Source: Phycisphaeraceae bacterium | Lineage (GTDB): Bacteria > Planctomycetota > Phycisphaerae > Phycisphaerales > Phycisphaeraceae | Length of the DNA: 64,000 nt | Reading direction: 5' to 3' | NCBI GenBank assembly: GCA_028284155.1 | Contig: JANQSF010000108.1 | Location: 1-64,000 of the forward strand | In this document: positions 1 through 9,981 of the stretch, piece by piece | Numbering within the stretch: the stretch's first letter is position 1 | How the letters are laid out: every line of letters starts with the position of its first letter | Notes under the pieces: model-generated | Told to the model about the DNA's origin: nothing | Seen by the model: the letters and a program-made list of their open reading frames with translations, nothing else | The model's database searches: none | Program-made: the position numbers and the translations under genes

Positions 1-640
1 GTGTTCACCGTCACACTCGACAACGACCCATCCGACACCGTCGTGATCGACTTCGCGACCAACGACGGCTCAGCCACGCTGGCCGACAACGACTACCAAC
101 AGCAGGCCGGTCAATTGACGTTCACCCCCGGCGGCGGCCTGACGCAGATGATTACCGTTGACGTGAATGGCGACACCACGGAAGAACCCGACGAGACGTT
201 CACCGTCGACCTGTCACTGAACAGCGGCACGGCCGTGATCACCGACGGCCAGGGTCTCGGCACGATCAACAACGACGATGTGCCGCCGCCGGTGCCGAAC
301 GTCAGCATCAACGACGTGACGCTCAGCGAGGGTGACAGCGGTACGACATCATTCGTCTTCACCGTCACACTCGACAACGACCCATCCGACACCGTCGTGA
401 TCGACTTCGCGACGAACGACGGCACGGCAACGCTGGCCGACAACGACTACCAGCACAACACCGGCCAGTTGACGTTCACCCCAGGCGGAGGCCTGACACA
501 GACGATCATCGTCGACGTCAACGGCGACACGACAGAAGAGCCGAATGAGGCCTTCACCGTCGACCTGTCGTTGAACAGCGGAACGGCTGTGATCACCGAC
601 GGTCAGGGGTTGGGGACGGTCAACAACGACGACACGCCTC
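1..640 (+). repeat. Tandem 354-bp Calx-beta coding repeat
   Basis: The sequence from about base 4 recurs from base 358 with long identical stretches, an offset of 354 bp (118 codons). The unit is one Calx-beta domain plus its linker. The near identity at synonymous sites suggests recent duplication or gene conversion; more copies may lie to the left. Confidence 0.8.
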
Positions 641-1083
641 CCGCGCCGTCGTTCGCGTTCGACTTCGGCACATCCAGTTCGTCGGTTGAGACGGGCTTCA
701 CACGAGTCACCGATACAACGGCGTTCAGTGTGCAGTCCGGGTTTGGCTGGACGACCAGCAATATCAAGAGCAAGGACCGTGGCGGGTCGGACCTGTTGCG
801 GCGTGACTTCAACGCGGTCATCGACGGCACGTTTGAAGTGGCGTTGGCGAATGGCTTCTACGATGTTGAAGTCGTTGTCGGCGACGTCGTAAACACGCGG
901 GACCAGACACGCGTGACCGTCGAAGGTTCGACCCAGGGCCCACTGACCACCCAGGCGGGCCAATTCATGACGCTGACCTTTCAGGTACAGGTCATCGACG
1001 GGCGACTTACCGTACGGGTTGAAGACCTTGGCGGGTCAAGCACAAGGAGTACCATCAACGCGCTGACCGTGACACCGGTTTGA
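1..1083 (+). CDS. Calx-beta repeat surface protein, 3' part (5' end outside window)
   Basis: The frame is open at the left edge and the window starts in mid-domain, so the GTG at base 1 is not taken as a start. It shows the last part of one Calx-beta repeat (residues 1-95) and one complete repeat (about 96-213), each with acidic calcium-type loops and ending in an 'NNDD' motif. The C-terminal domain (about 216-360) begins FAFDFGTSSSSVETGF and resembles the galactose-binding-like N-terminal domain of YxiM/rhamnogalacturonan-type esterases. The two repeats are also near-identical as DNA, with a 354-bp unit. Calx-beta domains are known from large secreted or surface adhesion proteins. A role in adhesion or carbohydrate binding is inferred. 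It ends in TGA at 1083 about 200 bp before the next gene. Confidence 0.8.
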   Translation: MFTVTLDNDPSDTVVIDFATNDGSATLADNDYQQQAGQLTFTPGGGLTQMITVDVNGDTTEEPDETFTVDLSLNSGTAVITDGQGLGTINNDDVPPPVPNVSINDVTLSEGDSGTTSFVFTVTLDNDPSDTVVIDFATNDGTATLADNDYQHNTGQLTFTPGGGLTQTIIVDVNGDTTEEPNEAFTVDLSLNSGTAVITDGQGLGTVNNDDTPPAPSFAFDFGTSSSSVETGFTRVTDTTAFSVQSGFGWTTSNIKSKDRGGSDLLRRDFNAVIDGTFEVALANGFYDVEVVVGDVVNTRDQTRVTVEGSTQGPLTTQAGQFMTLTFQVQVIDGRLTVRVEDLGGSSTRSTINALTVTPV

Positions 1084-1282
1084 CCGTCGAAACAAACTTG
1101 AGTTCGAGACGGCTTCCATAACACACTCGCGCGAAGGCGATATGCGATGTGATTGGCCATGCCCTGGGGCAGGTCTCGTCCTCGCTCGCGAAACTTGGAA
1201 ACCAACGCCTCAAACGTTCCAATAAAAACGGAGATGGGAAATCGTGTTCCACCTGATCTAAGAGATTCGTCGGGAGACTACT

Positions 1283-3085
1283 ATGCGACTAGTCACACCC
1301 TTGACTGTCATTGCGGCCTGCACTCTGCTTCACTCGCTGGCTGGTGCGCTGGAAGCTGCTTCCGTGCCGCAGTTGATCCGGCAGATACGTCAGCGGAAAG
1401 AGACGAGGTCCGCACTGGTCGAACTCGCCAAGCTGGGCCCGCGCGCGATCCCGGCACGGCAGGCCGTGATCGAACTGCTGGCCGGCGGCCACGGCAGGCC
1501 GTTCATAGAGGAGTCGCTTCGCGTGCTCCTCGTCACGGGCGTTGAAGAGAAGGATTTGTCGATTGTCGCCAAACGGCTGGGCGGTACGCGCGGCCGATCC
1601 GGTGAAGCCATCCTGCGTCGGGCGCACAAAGCCGCCCTGCCACACATTATCGAACGGCTGAACCAGCCCGACTCCGCATACGCACACCAGGCATGTTTCC
1701 GGTTGCTTGCGCAGCTCGGCCCGGACGCTAAACCGGCGCTCCCCACGCTGATGGACATCGGTCGCAAGAAGGTAGCCAACGGCTCACACCACCGAGCGAT
1801 CTGGACGATCGGCTATCTGCGTGAAGGGGCAAAGCCCGCGCTGCCGATGCTTCGGGAGCTGATTCGTGCCAATGGACGTGAGCAGAAGTCGGCGGCGCAA
1901 GCCGTCGCCCGGATGGGGCCGCACGGCGCGGCGGCTGTGCCTGACATCATCGCCGCGTTAGAGACCGAGCAGCCGGCGTCGGCGTACGAATTGCTGAAGG
2001 CGCTGGAAGCAATCGGGCCAGATGCCGCGGCCGCCGTTCCAGTGCTCCGCCGCTTGGTTCAGTCCGATGACAACGGGCAAGTGCGTGGGTTTGCGCTGCA
2101 GACGTTGGTCCCTCTCGGTCCCGCTGCCGTGGAGGCGCTACCCGATCTTTTGGGCTTCGTTGACAGTCCGCGCCTCGACCATTGCCGACCGGCAATGCAG
2201 GCGATCGGCGCGATGGGGCCCAAGGCGGCGGACGCCGTCCCCCAACTCACCGCCGCACTCGATCGGCAGGGCTTCAGTTCGGGCGTTGACCGTCGCACTT
2301 ACATTGTTCAGGCGTTGGCCAACATCGGCCCTGCGGCTAACCCGTCCGTCCCCTCCATTCTCAAGATCACGACGTTCGACGGTGCCGGCCAGAAACTGCG
2401 CCGGTCGGTGGTCGAGGTCCTGCCCCGCTTCGCGGACCAACCGAATGTGGCCGAAACGCTGACCGGGTTGCTCGACGACAGCGACTTCCGACTGCGCAAC
2501 GCGAGTATTGAAGCGCTTGGGCAAATGGGCCCGAAAGGCCGTCCGGCCTTGAAGGCGTTGAATGATCGTCTGCGGCAGGCCATGAAAGACCGCCGCGTCA
2601 TCGACGCCGCGCTGCTCGCCGGCGCGTTGGCGCGTATCTCCAACGACCGCAACGCGATCAGCACACTGCGACTCCTGTCCGCGACCGGCAAGACGCCGGA
2701 GTCGCGGTTGCGAGCGGCCGTCCATCTCATCGAGCTGAATCCCAACGACCCTAAACCGGCCCTGACCATGCGAGCGGTGATCGAAAAGATCGATCAGCGT
2801 CAGTGGACGCAACGCCGCAGTGACCTTGCCGTCGACCTCAAACAGATTGTTTCAATGTCGATGCCCGCGCGTGAAACATTGACGCGTATGCTTGCCGACC
2901 GTCGGCCTGAAACGCGCATCGTGGCTTGTAAAGCGATCGCGGTTGCCGGCTCGGCAGCCCAAGACATGCTGCCCACGTTGATCAAGATGATGTGGGAAGA
3001 CCGCGACCCCGATGTCCGCAAGGCCGCGGACGAAGCCGTGAACTGGATCCGCTACGACATCGGCTGGACGAAGGGGCTGACCTGA
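1283..3085 (+). CDS. Exported HEAT-repeat protein
   Basis: The 600-residue product starts with a signal peptide (MRLVTPLTVIAACTLLHSLA, likely cut after ALEA). A GGGAG Shine-Dalgarno sequence lies about 8 bases before this ATG. The rest is about a dozen alpha-helical HEAT/PBS-lyase-like repeats with the recurring pattern 'LGPxAxxAxPxL' (for example near residues 150, 210, 240, 275 and 315). Such repeats form a curved scaffold for protein binding and are common in exported planctomycete proteins. No catalytic motif is visible, and the partner is unknown. The stop lies 32 bp from that of the convergent gene at 3118-5358, so the two may share a termination region. Confidence 0.8.
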   Translation: MRLVTPLTVIAACTLLHSLAGALEAASVPQLIRQIRQRKETRSALVELAKLGPRAIPARQAVIELLAGGHGRPFIEESLRVLLVTGVEEKDLSIVAKRLGGTRGRSGEAILRRAHKAALPHIIERLNQPDSAYAHQACFRLLAQLGPDAKPALPTLMDIGRKKVANGSHHRAIWTIGYLREGAKPALPMLRELIRANGREQKSAAQAVARMGPHGAAAVPDIIAALETEQPASAYELLKALEAIGPDAAAAVPVLRRLVQSDDNGQVRGFALQTLVPLGPAAVEALPDLLGFVDSPRLDHCRPAMQAIGAMGPKAADAVPQLTAALDRQGFSSGVDRRTYIVQALANIGPAANPSVPSILKITTFDGAGQKLRRSVVEVLPRFADQPNVAETLTGLLDDSDFRLRNASIEALGQMGPKGRPALKALNDRLRQAMKDRRVIDAALLAGALARISNDRNAISTLRLLSATGKTPESRLRAAVHLIELNPNDPKPALTMRAVIEKIDQRQWTQRRSDLAVDLKQIVSMSMPARETLTRMLADRRPETRIVACKAIAVAGSAAQDMLPTLIKMMWEDRDPDVRKAADEAVNWIRYDIGWTKGLT

Positions 3086-3117
3086 TCGCGATACCGATCG
3101 ATCGGATGGGCGGGCAA

Positions 3118-5358
3118 TTATCGTTGCGGTTCAAGCCATGTCCGCCGACTCGCCGGCGCTGCCAGCAGACGATCCGGCGCTGTCTTGAACTGCACCCAAT
3201 GCAACTGGTCGTCGAACAAGACCAACATCCGGTGACCGCCGGGATGGATGCTGACGGCCGCGCGCTCCGGCGTCTCCGTCACGCGCGTGCCTGGTTTGGC
3301 CAGCCGACCGACGGGAAGGTCAAATTGAAACTCTCCGCGTTTATTGTGCACAGCCACACGGCCGTCTGCCTGCAACACGTAGACCCGTTCCGCCGGCCGG
3401 TCCAACCTCGTGGCGATCGGCTCCATGTCGGTTTCGATCACGCGCGTTGGCCTGGCCAACCGTGTGAAGACATGGATGGGGATGCGATAGATGTACGCAC
3501 CGCGTTTACGGTCGGTCACGTCACGCAATTCGGCCGCAACCTTGCCCGCAACGTAAACGCCGTCCGGCCCGATCAAGGTATGAACGGGCAGCGGCTCGCC
3601 GGTTAGAGGCTCTTCATAGATCAGGTCGTTACCGCGACGGCGGAAGCGATACGCGCGCGATGTCGACCGCAGGATGAAAGTCCGCCCGTCCGGTGTGACC
3701 TCGCCGCCCACCATGCCCACCAACCCCATGTCCCGCACGCGGGACTTGTCACGCTGTTTCAGCGACGTCCTTGCTTGCGGGTCGATCGGTCGGCCAAACT
3801 TCAGGTCGATGAGTTTGTGCTGCTCGCTCTGCGCGGACACCGAAGTACGCAGCGATGCCAGCGCCATGGGTTGTAAGCGCGATGACGCCGCCCATCGCAA
3901 ACCCGCTACCAGGAAGCGACGTTTCAACTCAAAGGTCTGTTCGTCAACGATGAAAAGCGTCTGGCTCTCGCGTGATACCAGCACGAGCCCTTCCGAACTG
4001 AGCAACAACTGGTCACAAGACGTCTCCACGTCAAGACGGTGTGTCTCACGGAGATCGGGCAGGCCGATCCGACGGAGTAGGCCTGTGCGTGAGAGCGTAT
4101 AGAAGGCGTCGGCGTAGCGCGACCATTGCAACGTCGGCAGCGTTTGGCTAAGCCCGTTCAGCGTCTGCGCGGTGGCCTGACCCAGATCTCGCAGTTCACC
4201 CGACAATTGAGCACCGCCTTCGAGCTTCTCTACAGGCTTGGCCGGCCGTTCGCCATCGGCCAGCACGCGACGGGTCGTGTCGGTTACCCAGAGCAACTTC
4301 GGGTGATGTTTGATGATGAAACGGGTGCCGGTCGGATCAAACATCGGTACTCCGTGAAACGGATAGTGGCGGACGGCCTGCCCTGTCGCCATGTCGTACG
4401 CAGCAAAGCCGTTCGCCCCGCGCGCCAGGCCGTAGGCCAGACGCTTGTTCTCCGGATCAAACGCGTAGAGGTGTGCTTTGATGGCATGGACCGGCTGGCG
4501 CAGAGACGATGTGCGAAAGACCAACGCCCCGGACCCGTCTTTGCCCAAAATGTCGTGCCCGGATTTGGCGACGTACTCGCCGTCATGACTCAGAACCAGG
4601 TTGCCAACGTTGGAACTGACGCGTGCGCTCAACTCCTGATAGCGAAGAACCGACCCGCTCAGGTGAATGCGCACGATCGATCCACCGGCAGACGCGATCA
4701 CAAACCGGCCGTGCGCTGGAACAAACATCTGTTCGATCGTGCCGTTAAACGGTGTCCCTCGCGGGCGTCGGACACTCGAGGCGTTTGGGATCTTGCGCGT
4801 CGCGACCGATCGCAAAACCTTCTTCTGTCGCAGGTCGACCGTGTGGATCTCGCCGACGTTCGAGTCTGAACCAGCAACGAAAACCAAGTGGCTCGCCGGC
4901 GACGTCTTCGCCGCGGCCAACTGCGGCACGTCGATCTTGCTTGTCGGTTGAAGCGACTCGTCATCCAGCAACCACACCTCGCCCGGTTTGTCGCGATGGC
5001 GATGAATGCCAACAACCCACCCCAACTTACTCCGCTCCAACGACTTGACGTGGCCGGCGATGTCGATCCGTTCTTTCGGCCGCCAATCGGGATAGCTGAA
5101 CCGGCGAACAGTCCACGTCGGGTATCTTCGATCGACGCTGCGGTTCAAAGCCTCGTCCTTGTAGACGGCCAACACACTGCGCCCATCGTCTGACCAACGT
5201 ACGACCAGCAACTCGGGGAGCGCGAGTTCGCGTGTCACGAAGTCACCCGCCTGCTTCCGCTCACCCAACACTGATTCCGTCATGGACCAGACGGTGTGCG
5301 CGGCCAACATGACGGTGGTTAAAAGAACGGCGCCATAAGTCTCGACACGAGGATTCAT
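3118..5358 (-). CDS. Exported or membrane-anchored protein, probable beta-propeller
   Basis: The 746-residue product has an N-terminal hydrophobic segment (residues about 9-26) that may be a signal peptide or single anchor. AGGGGA precedes the ATG at 5358 by about 6 bases. The body has repeated beta-rich segments with the flavour of WD40/TolB propellers (patterns such as 'SDDGRSVLAVY', 'LSHDGEYVAKSG', 'VHNKRGEFQFDLP'), but the repeats are too diverged to count blades safely. I do not recognise a family. The gene is divergent from the MoxR gene at 5648 and convergent with the HEAT gene. Confidence 0.65.
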   Translation of the reverse strand: MNPRVETYGAVLLTTVMLAAHTVWSMTESVLGERKQAGDFVTRELALPELLVVRWSDDGRSVLAVYKDEALNRSVDRRYPTWTVRRFSYPDWRPKERIDIAGHVKSLERSKLGWVVGIHRHRDKPGEVWLLDDESLQPTSKIDVPQLAAAKTSPASHLVFVAGSDSNVGEIHTVDLRQKKVLRSVATRKIPNASSVRRPRGTPFNGTIEQMFVPAHGRFVIASAGGSIVRIHLSGSVLRYQELSARVSSNVGNLVLSHDGEYVAKSGHDILGKDGSGALVFRTSSLRQPVHAIKAHLYAFDPENKRLAYGLARGANGFAAYDMATGQAVRHYPFHGVPMFDPTGTRFIIKHHPKLLWVTDTTRRVLADGERPAKPVEKLEGGAQLSGELRDLGQATAQTLNGLSQTLPTLQWSRYADAFYTLSRTGLLRRIGLPDLRETHRLDVETSCDQLLLSSEGLVLVSRESQTLFIVDEQTFELKRRFLVAGLRWAASSRLQPMALASLRTSVSAQSEQHKLIDLKFGRPIDPQARTSLKQRDKSRVRDMGLVGMVGGEVTPDGRTFILRSTSRAYRFRRRGNDLIYEEPLTGEPLPVHTLIGPDGVYVAGKVAAELRDVTDRKRGAYIYRIPIHVFTRLARPTRVIETDMEPIATRLDRPAERVYVLQADGRVAVHNKRGEFQFDLPVGRLAKPGTRVTETPERAAVSIHPGGHRMLVLFDDQLHWVQFKTAPDRLLAAPASRRTWLEPQR

Positions 5359-5647
5359 GATGGTCCCCTGTGAGTATGTGTGATCGTTGCGCGTGACGCG
5401 CTATGGGGACTGGAACGATGCCCCCGATTCGCGTGCTCGCTATTTGACCCCAGCTTACGACAGACCCAGCCCCGTTCGGCCAGGATTGTACCATGCGACG
5501 GAATCGCTAAGCAGCACGCCCAGCAAGCCTGCGGCTGCGCTGATCAGTGAGATTTCCTGCAGGCGACGCAGAGATCCGGTATGATGCCCCTAATCTGCTG
5601 ACATGTATCGGCGGAGCAATTGAAGCAATAGCGCTCAGGGGGCCATC

Positions 5648-6682
5648 ATGGACAACATGACTCCGGATCAGGCGGAAGCGGCGGTCGGTCGGCTGCGCGA
5701 TTGTTACGGGGCGCTGATGCGCAGCGTGGGGCAGGTCGTCGTTGGGCAGGAACGCGCGTTGCGCGACCTGGCGACAGGACTCATGTGCGGCGGCCACATG
5801 CTGATGGTCGGCGTGCCGGGGTTGGCCAAGACGCTGATGGTCAAGGCATTGGCTGAGTGTCTGGGATGGAAGTTCCATCGCATTCAGTTCACGCCCGACC
5901 TCATGCCGGCCGACATCACCGGCACCGAGATCCTGCAAACCGACCATGCCGGGGGAACTTCCGGGGGCGGGGGACGCGCGATGGCGTTTCATCGCGGGCC
6001 GATTTTCGCCAACCTCATCTTGGCAGACGAAATCAACCGTACGCCGCCCAAGACACAGGCTGCGTTGCTTGAAGCAATGCAGGAGCACGCGGTGACAGTC
6101 ACTGGCACGACGTATCGTCTCGAGCCGCCGTTCGTCGTCGTCGCGACGCAGAACCCGATTGAGCAGGAAGGCACATATCCACTGCCCGAAGCACAACTCG
6201 ATCGCTTCATGCTCAGTATTCAGATGGACTACCCTGACCGGGCGCAGGAGATTCAGATCGCCCGCCGATCGCCGCGCATGCAGGTGCCGAAGATGGAGCA
6301 GGTCGCAACGCTTGACGAGTTCGTCCAATTCGTGGATGTGATCGACGCGGCACCGGTGTCGGACCATGTGCTTGAGTATGTCGTTTCGATGACGACCGCC
6401 ACGCGCCCGCGCGACGCGTCGGCTGACGACTTCGTCCGGAACTATGTTGGTTGGGGTGTTGGCCCGCGCGGCACGCAGCACCTGGTCACTGCCGCCAAGG
6501 CACTGGCTCTTGTGGAAGGTCGGCCCGCTCCGGAAGTGCGCGACGTGCGTGAGATGGCCTTGCCCGTCCTGCGCCACCGCATCGTGCCCAATTACAACGC
6601 GCTGGGCGAAGGCATCGACGCGGGCGACATCGTGAAGCACCTGCTGGACAAGGTGCGCGAGCCCGCCGGCGCCGCCGCGTAA
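5648..6682 (+). CDS. MoxR-family AAA+ ATPase
   Basis: The 344-residue protein has Walker A GVPGLAKT (residues 55-62), Walker B LILADEIN (about 123-130) and a sensor-1 region ending 'ATQNPIEQEGTYPLPEAQLDRF', the signature of MoxR ATPases. AGGGGG precedes the ATG at 5648; an alternative ATG lies three codons in. MoxR proteins act as chaperone-like ATPases and are usually encoded just before DUF58 and von Willebrand factor A (vWA) proteins, as here. It is the first gene of the rightward cluster reaching at least 15793. Cytoplasmic, by homology. Confidence 0.95.
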   Translation: MDNMTPDQAEAAVGRLRDCYGALMRSVGQVVVGQERALRDLATGLMCGGHMLMVGVPGLAKTLMVKALAECLGWKFHRIQFTPDLMPADITGTEILQTDHAGGTSGGGGRAMAFHRGPIFANLILADEINRTPPKTQAALLEAMQEHAVTVTGTTYRLEPPFVVVATQNPIEQEGTYPLPEAQLDRFMLSIQMDYPDRAQEIQIARRSPRMQVPKMEQVATLDEFVQFVDVIDAAPVSDHVLEYVVSMTTATRPRDASADDFVRNYVGWGVGPRGTQHLVTAAKALALVEGRPAPEVRDVREMALPVLRHRIVPNYNALGEGIDAGDIVKHLLDKVREPAGAAA

Positions 6683-6779
6683 ACGATAACAAGAGAGCCG
6701 GAGATACCAACCGGCGATCGCCGTCCTCGGCAACAACTTTGGCTTCCAGGCTCCCGGCTCGAGTCCAACGGACACGAAC

Positions 6780-7688
6780 ATGGCCAAGTTCACTCATCCC
6801 TATCTCGACCTGGCGCGCATGGAGATGCTGCGTCGGGTTCGACTCACGCCGCGCGGGGCGGCTGAGGGGACGTTCGCCGGGCCGCACAAGTCGCAGTATC
6901 GCGGCACGGCCGTCGAGTTCGCTGACTACCGCGACTACGTGCCGGGCGATGACATCCGACTGGTCGATTGGAAGGTTTACGCCCGGTCGGACAAGTACTA
7001 CGTTCGGCTGTACGAGGCCGAACGCAACCTGCTTAGTTACCTGGTGGTGGATACCAGTGGGTCGATGGATTTCGCCGGCGAAGTCACGCGGACAGAGTCG
7101 AAACTGGCCTATGCCGGCCGACTGGCGGCCGCCATGGCGTACATGGTCGTGCGTGAGGGCGATGAGGTCGGCCTGTCGCTCGCCGGTGAGCAGTTGCACA
7201 CGCACCTGCCGGCGCGAGCCGGTTGGCGACACCTGTCAACGCTGGTTGAGCAACTTGGCAGTTCCCGCGCCGACGGGCCGACCGACCTGGGCGAGTGCCT
7301 TCGGCAGGCGTACCGGCGCGTATCGCGCCGCGGCGTGCTCGTCGTCGTTAGCGACTTTCTGGATGAGTCGTCCGACCTTTGGCAAGCGATCGACCTGTTC
7401 CGCAAGTCGCAGTTCGACGTCATGCTGTTCCATGTCGTTCACCCTGAAGAACTGGATTTGCCCGACGTACCGATGGCGCGCTTCGTGGACCCTGAGGGTG
7501 CCGCCGGCGTCTTCAATACCGAGCCGCACGTCGTGCGTCAGCAATACCGCCAGCGGTTCGCGAGGTTCCTGTCACACGTGGAAGCCAACGCACGGACACG
7601 CGGCTGCGACTGGTTTCAGGTGCGCACGGATGCCGATCCGTACGTCCGGCTGAAGCACTGCTTCCTGGCGCGGGAGGCGGTGAGATGA
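6780..7688 (+). CDS. DUF58 domain protein
   Basis: The 302-residue protein carries the DUF58 signature 'YRGTAVEFADYRDYVPGDD..RLVDWKVYARSDKYYVR' (residues about 40-75), followed by a vWA-like core with a metal-site motif DTSGS (near residue 97). DUF58 proteins accompany MoxR ATPases in Bat/aerotolerance-like clusters and are thought to be their partners or clients. The gene lies 97 bp after the MoxR stop. Only a weak GGAC-type ribosome site is visible before the ATG at 6780, but domain alignment supports this start. Confidence 0.92.
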   Translation: MAKFTHPYLDLARMEMLRRVRLTPRGAAEGTFAGPHKSQYRGTAVEFADYRDYVPGDDIRLVDWKVYARSDKYYVRLYEAERNLLSYLVVDTSGSMDFAGEVTRTESKLAYAGRLAAAMAYMVVREGDEVGLSLAGEQLHTHLPARAGWRHLSTLVEQLGSSRADGPTDLGECLRQAYRRVSRRGVLVVVSDFLDESSDLWQAIDLFRKSQFDVMLFHVVHPEELDLPDVPMARFVDPEGAAGVFNTEPHVVRQQYRQRFARFLSHVEANARTRGCDWFQVRTDADPYVRLKHCFLAREAVR

Positions 7689-7775
7689 ATGAACTGGTTG
7701 ACCGGTGATGTGGCGATGTGCTGGTCCGGGTGTGCCGGCGCAGAGTGAGTGTGGCGCTCGGGCAGGAAACGTTCA

Positions 7776-9974
7776 ATGTTGACCTTCGTGCTGCCATGGA
7801 TGTTGATCGGCCTGGGCGCGGTGTCGCTGCCGATCGTCATACATCTGCTGACGCGGGCAAGGTCGCGCCGCATCGCGCTGCCGACATACAAGTTATTAGT
7901 CGAATCCGGCGGCGGGTTGCAGGCGGTCGATCGTTTGCGCACGTTTCTGGTCCTCTTGACGCGGGCGGTCCTCGTGGCGGCCCTGGCGGTCATGTTTGCC
8001 CAACCGTTCCTGGCCGAACGGCGCGCCGTCGCCGACACCGAAGCCCCGCGCCGTGTCGTGCTGCTGGTCGATGCCTCGGCGAGCATGCGTGCCAATCGCG
8101 CCGGCGTGCCGTTGTTCGGCGATGCACGGGCGCAGGCGGCCGACGTGCTGCGCGGCCTGTCGCCGGGCAGCGCGGCCGCGGTGGTGTTCATCGGCGCGAC
8201 GCCTAAGCCCGTGCTGCCGGCGCTGTCGCGCAACCTGGCGGCGTTGCATGAAGGGCTCGAGCAGGCGGCGCCGACGTACGAGTCAGCCGACGCGCAAGCG
8301 GCGCTCGCCCTGGCCAACCGCATGCTCGAAGGGCAGGGCGACGTGTTCGTGTTCAGTGACTTTCAACGGACCAACTGGGCCGCGGCCGACCTGGCCGACC
8401 TCGGCGGATTGCGGCTCTACCTGCGACCCATCGCCGATCGCCCGGTCGAGAATGTGGGCATCACCGATGCGCGACTCTCCCCGCTGGAGCCGGTGGCCGG
8501 CGAGGCGGTGCAACTGACCTGCACACTCTTCAACGCGACGCCCGCCGCCCGTCGGCAGACCGTTCGGTTGGACATTCCCGGGGCCGGTGTGTCGCAGGAG
8601 GCGGAGGCCGCGCTCCAGCCTTACGCCTCTGCCGATGTGACGTTCACGTTCACCGCGCCGGGCGTCGGCACGCTCGTCGGCAAGGTGTCGACCGACCCGG
8701 ACGTGCTGGACATCGATGACGAACGCACGTTCAGGCTGCGCGTCGCGCCGGCGTTGAAGGTCCTTGTCCTCAGCGACGCCGATGCCGACTCACCGGCCAG
8801 CGGCGCGTTCTATGTGACCAAAGCGCTGGCGCCGAGTCGCTCGTCATCCGCGTCCGGCATCGAGGTGACGCACCGTCTCAGTCAGCAGGCGGACCGCGTG
8901 TCGCTTGAGTCGGCCGACGTGTTCGTGCTTGTCTCGCCGGTCACGCTCAGCGGCCAGACGCTTGAAGTCATCGCCCGACGGGTGACCGAAGGGGCTCAAC
9001 TGGTGACCATGCTCGACGGCTCGACCGCGCCGGCGACCGTGACCGCCCTGGCCGGCGCGTCGCGGGGCGCGGTGACGCCGCCGTTTGAATTGACACGCGC
9101 GATTGCTTCGCCGCGCGGCGGTGAGGCGTTGGGGGCGCTCGTCACGTCGCACGGGCCGCTCTCGATCTTCGATTCACCCGACCAGGGCGACCTTCAGTTG
9201 CTGCGCGTCCATCGGCGATACCTGTCGCAGAACGACACGTCGCGCGGCAGCGAAGTGTTCGCTCAATATGCTGACGGCTCGGCCGCGTTGTCGCGTTCAC
9301 CGGCAGGTCGTGGCGCGGCCGTGTTTTGCAACTTTTCCGTCGCGCCCGACGCGAGCAACCTGGCCGGCAGCCCGCTGTTTCCCGTCATGCTGCATGAACT
9401 GCTGCGCGACCTGCGCCGCGGTGGTCAGCGTGAAACGAACACCGTCGGCGTGCCGTGGCAGGTGGAAGTGTCCGCCCCTGACGAAGTCAACGCGGCCGAC
9501 GGACAGATCAACGCCAACGGCGGTACGGCCTACCGCGTGGTCAACCCCGATGGCGATGAACTTTCAGCGACCGTCCTGTCGCGCGGACGGACGACGCGGC
9601 TGGCCCTTTCGCCCGCGCCTCGGCCCGGTGGATACGAAGTGCGTGCCGGCGATCGCCTGCTGGAAGTGGGCGTCGTTAACGTTGATGCGGCTGAATCCGA
9701 CACGCGTTTCGTCGACGCCGGCGACCTGGCGCTGACCGGTGCCGACGGCCCGGTTGTGGACGTCGTGTCGGCCGGTAGCGACCTGGTGCGTGCGGGCAGC
9801 AAGCGGGCGAACGCCTGGCCGTGGTTGCTGGGCATCGCGGCCGCGGCGTTGGCGGTCGAGATGTTGCTGTTGACCCTGTGGCGAAAGTCGCCGCAGCGCG
9901 CCCCGGCCGACACACACCGGCCGCGCAGTATGGCTGCCGCGGACGCGCGACGACGCCGCGATCCGCAATGGTGA
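7776..9974 (+). CDS. BatA-type membrane protein with vWA domain
   Basis: The start at 7776 (MLTFVLPWML) is chosen because AGGAAA lies 6 bases upstream and the N-terminal helix is the BatA/aerotolerance 'AeroN' module: hydrophobic residues 2-22, then 'SLPIVIHLLTRARSRRIALPTYKLL'. A second membrane segment follows near residues 55-75, then a vWA fold with the metal-site motif DASASM (near residue 100). The large middle part is beta-rich and lacks clear motifs. A C-terminal membrane helix lies at about residues 690-710 (WPWLLGIAAAALAVEMLLLT). A frame-open GTG at 7749 is a weaker start. It is seven bases from the next gene, so co-transcribed. Confidence 0.88.
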   Translation: MLTFVLPWMLIGLGAVSLPIVIHLLTRARSRRIALPTYKLLVESGGGLQAVDRLRTFLVLLTRAVLVAALAVMFAQPFLAERRAVADTEAPRRVVLLVDASASMRANRAGVPLFGDARAQAADVLRGLSPGSAAAVVFIGATPKPVLPALSRNLAALHEGLEQAAPTYESADAQAALALANRMLEGQGDVFVFSDFQRTNWAAADLADLGGLRLYLRPIADRPVENVGITDARLSPLEPVAGEAVQLTCTLFNATPAARRQTVRLDIPGAGVSQEAEAALQPYASADVTFTFTAPGVGTLVGKVSTDPDVLDIDDERTFRLRVAPALKVLVLSDADADSPASGAFYVTKALAPSRSSSASGIEVTHRLSQQADRVSLESADVFVLVSPVTLSGQTLEVIARRVTEGAQLVTMLDGSTAPATVTALAGASRGAVTPPFELTRAIASPRGGEALGALVTSHGPLSIFDSPDQGDLQLLRVHRRYLSQNDTSRGSEVFAQYADGSAALSRSPAGRGAAVFCNFSVAPDASNLAGSPLFPVMLHELLRDLRRGGQRETNTVGVPWQVEVSAPDEVNAADGQINANGGTAYRVVNPDGDELSATVLSRGRTTRLALSPAPRPGGYEVRAGDRLLEVGVVNVDAAESDTRFVDAGDLALTGADGPVVDVVSAGSDLVRAGSKRANAWPWLLGIAAAALAVEMLLLTLWRKSPQRAPADTHRPRSMAAADARRRRDPQW

Positions 9975-9981
9975 GACTTGC

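Noticed and set aside
5507-6793. 428-codon minus-strand open frame
   Set aside because: Antisense to the MoxR gene, whose Walker motifs are clear; no domain in the reverse frame.
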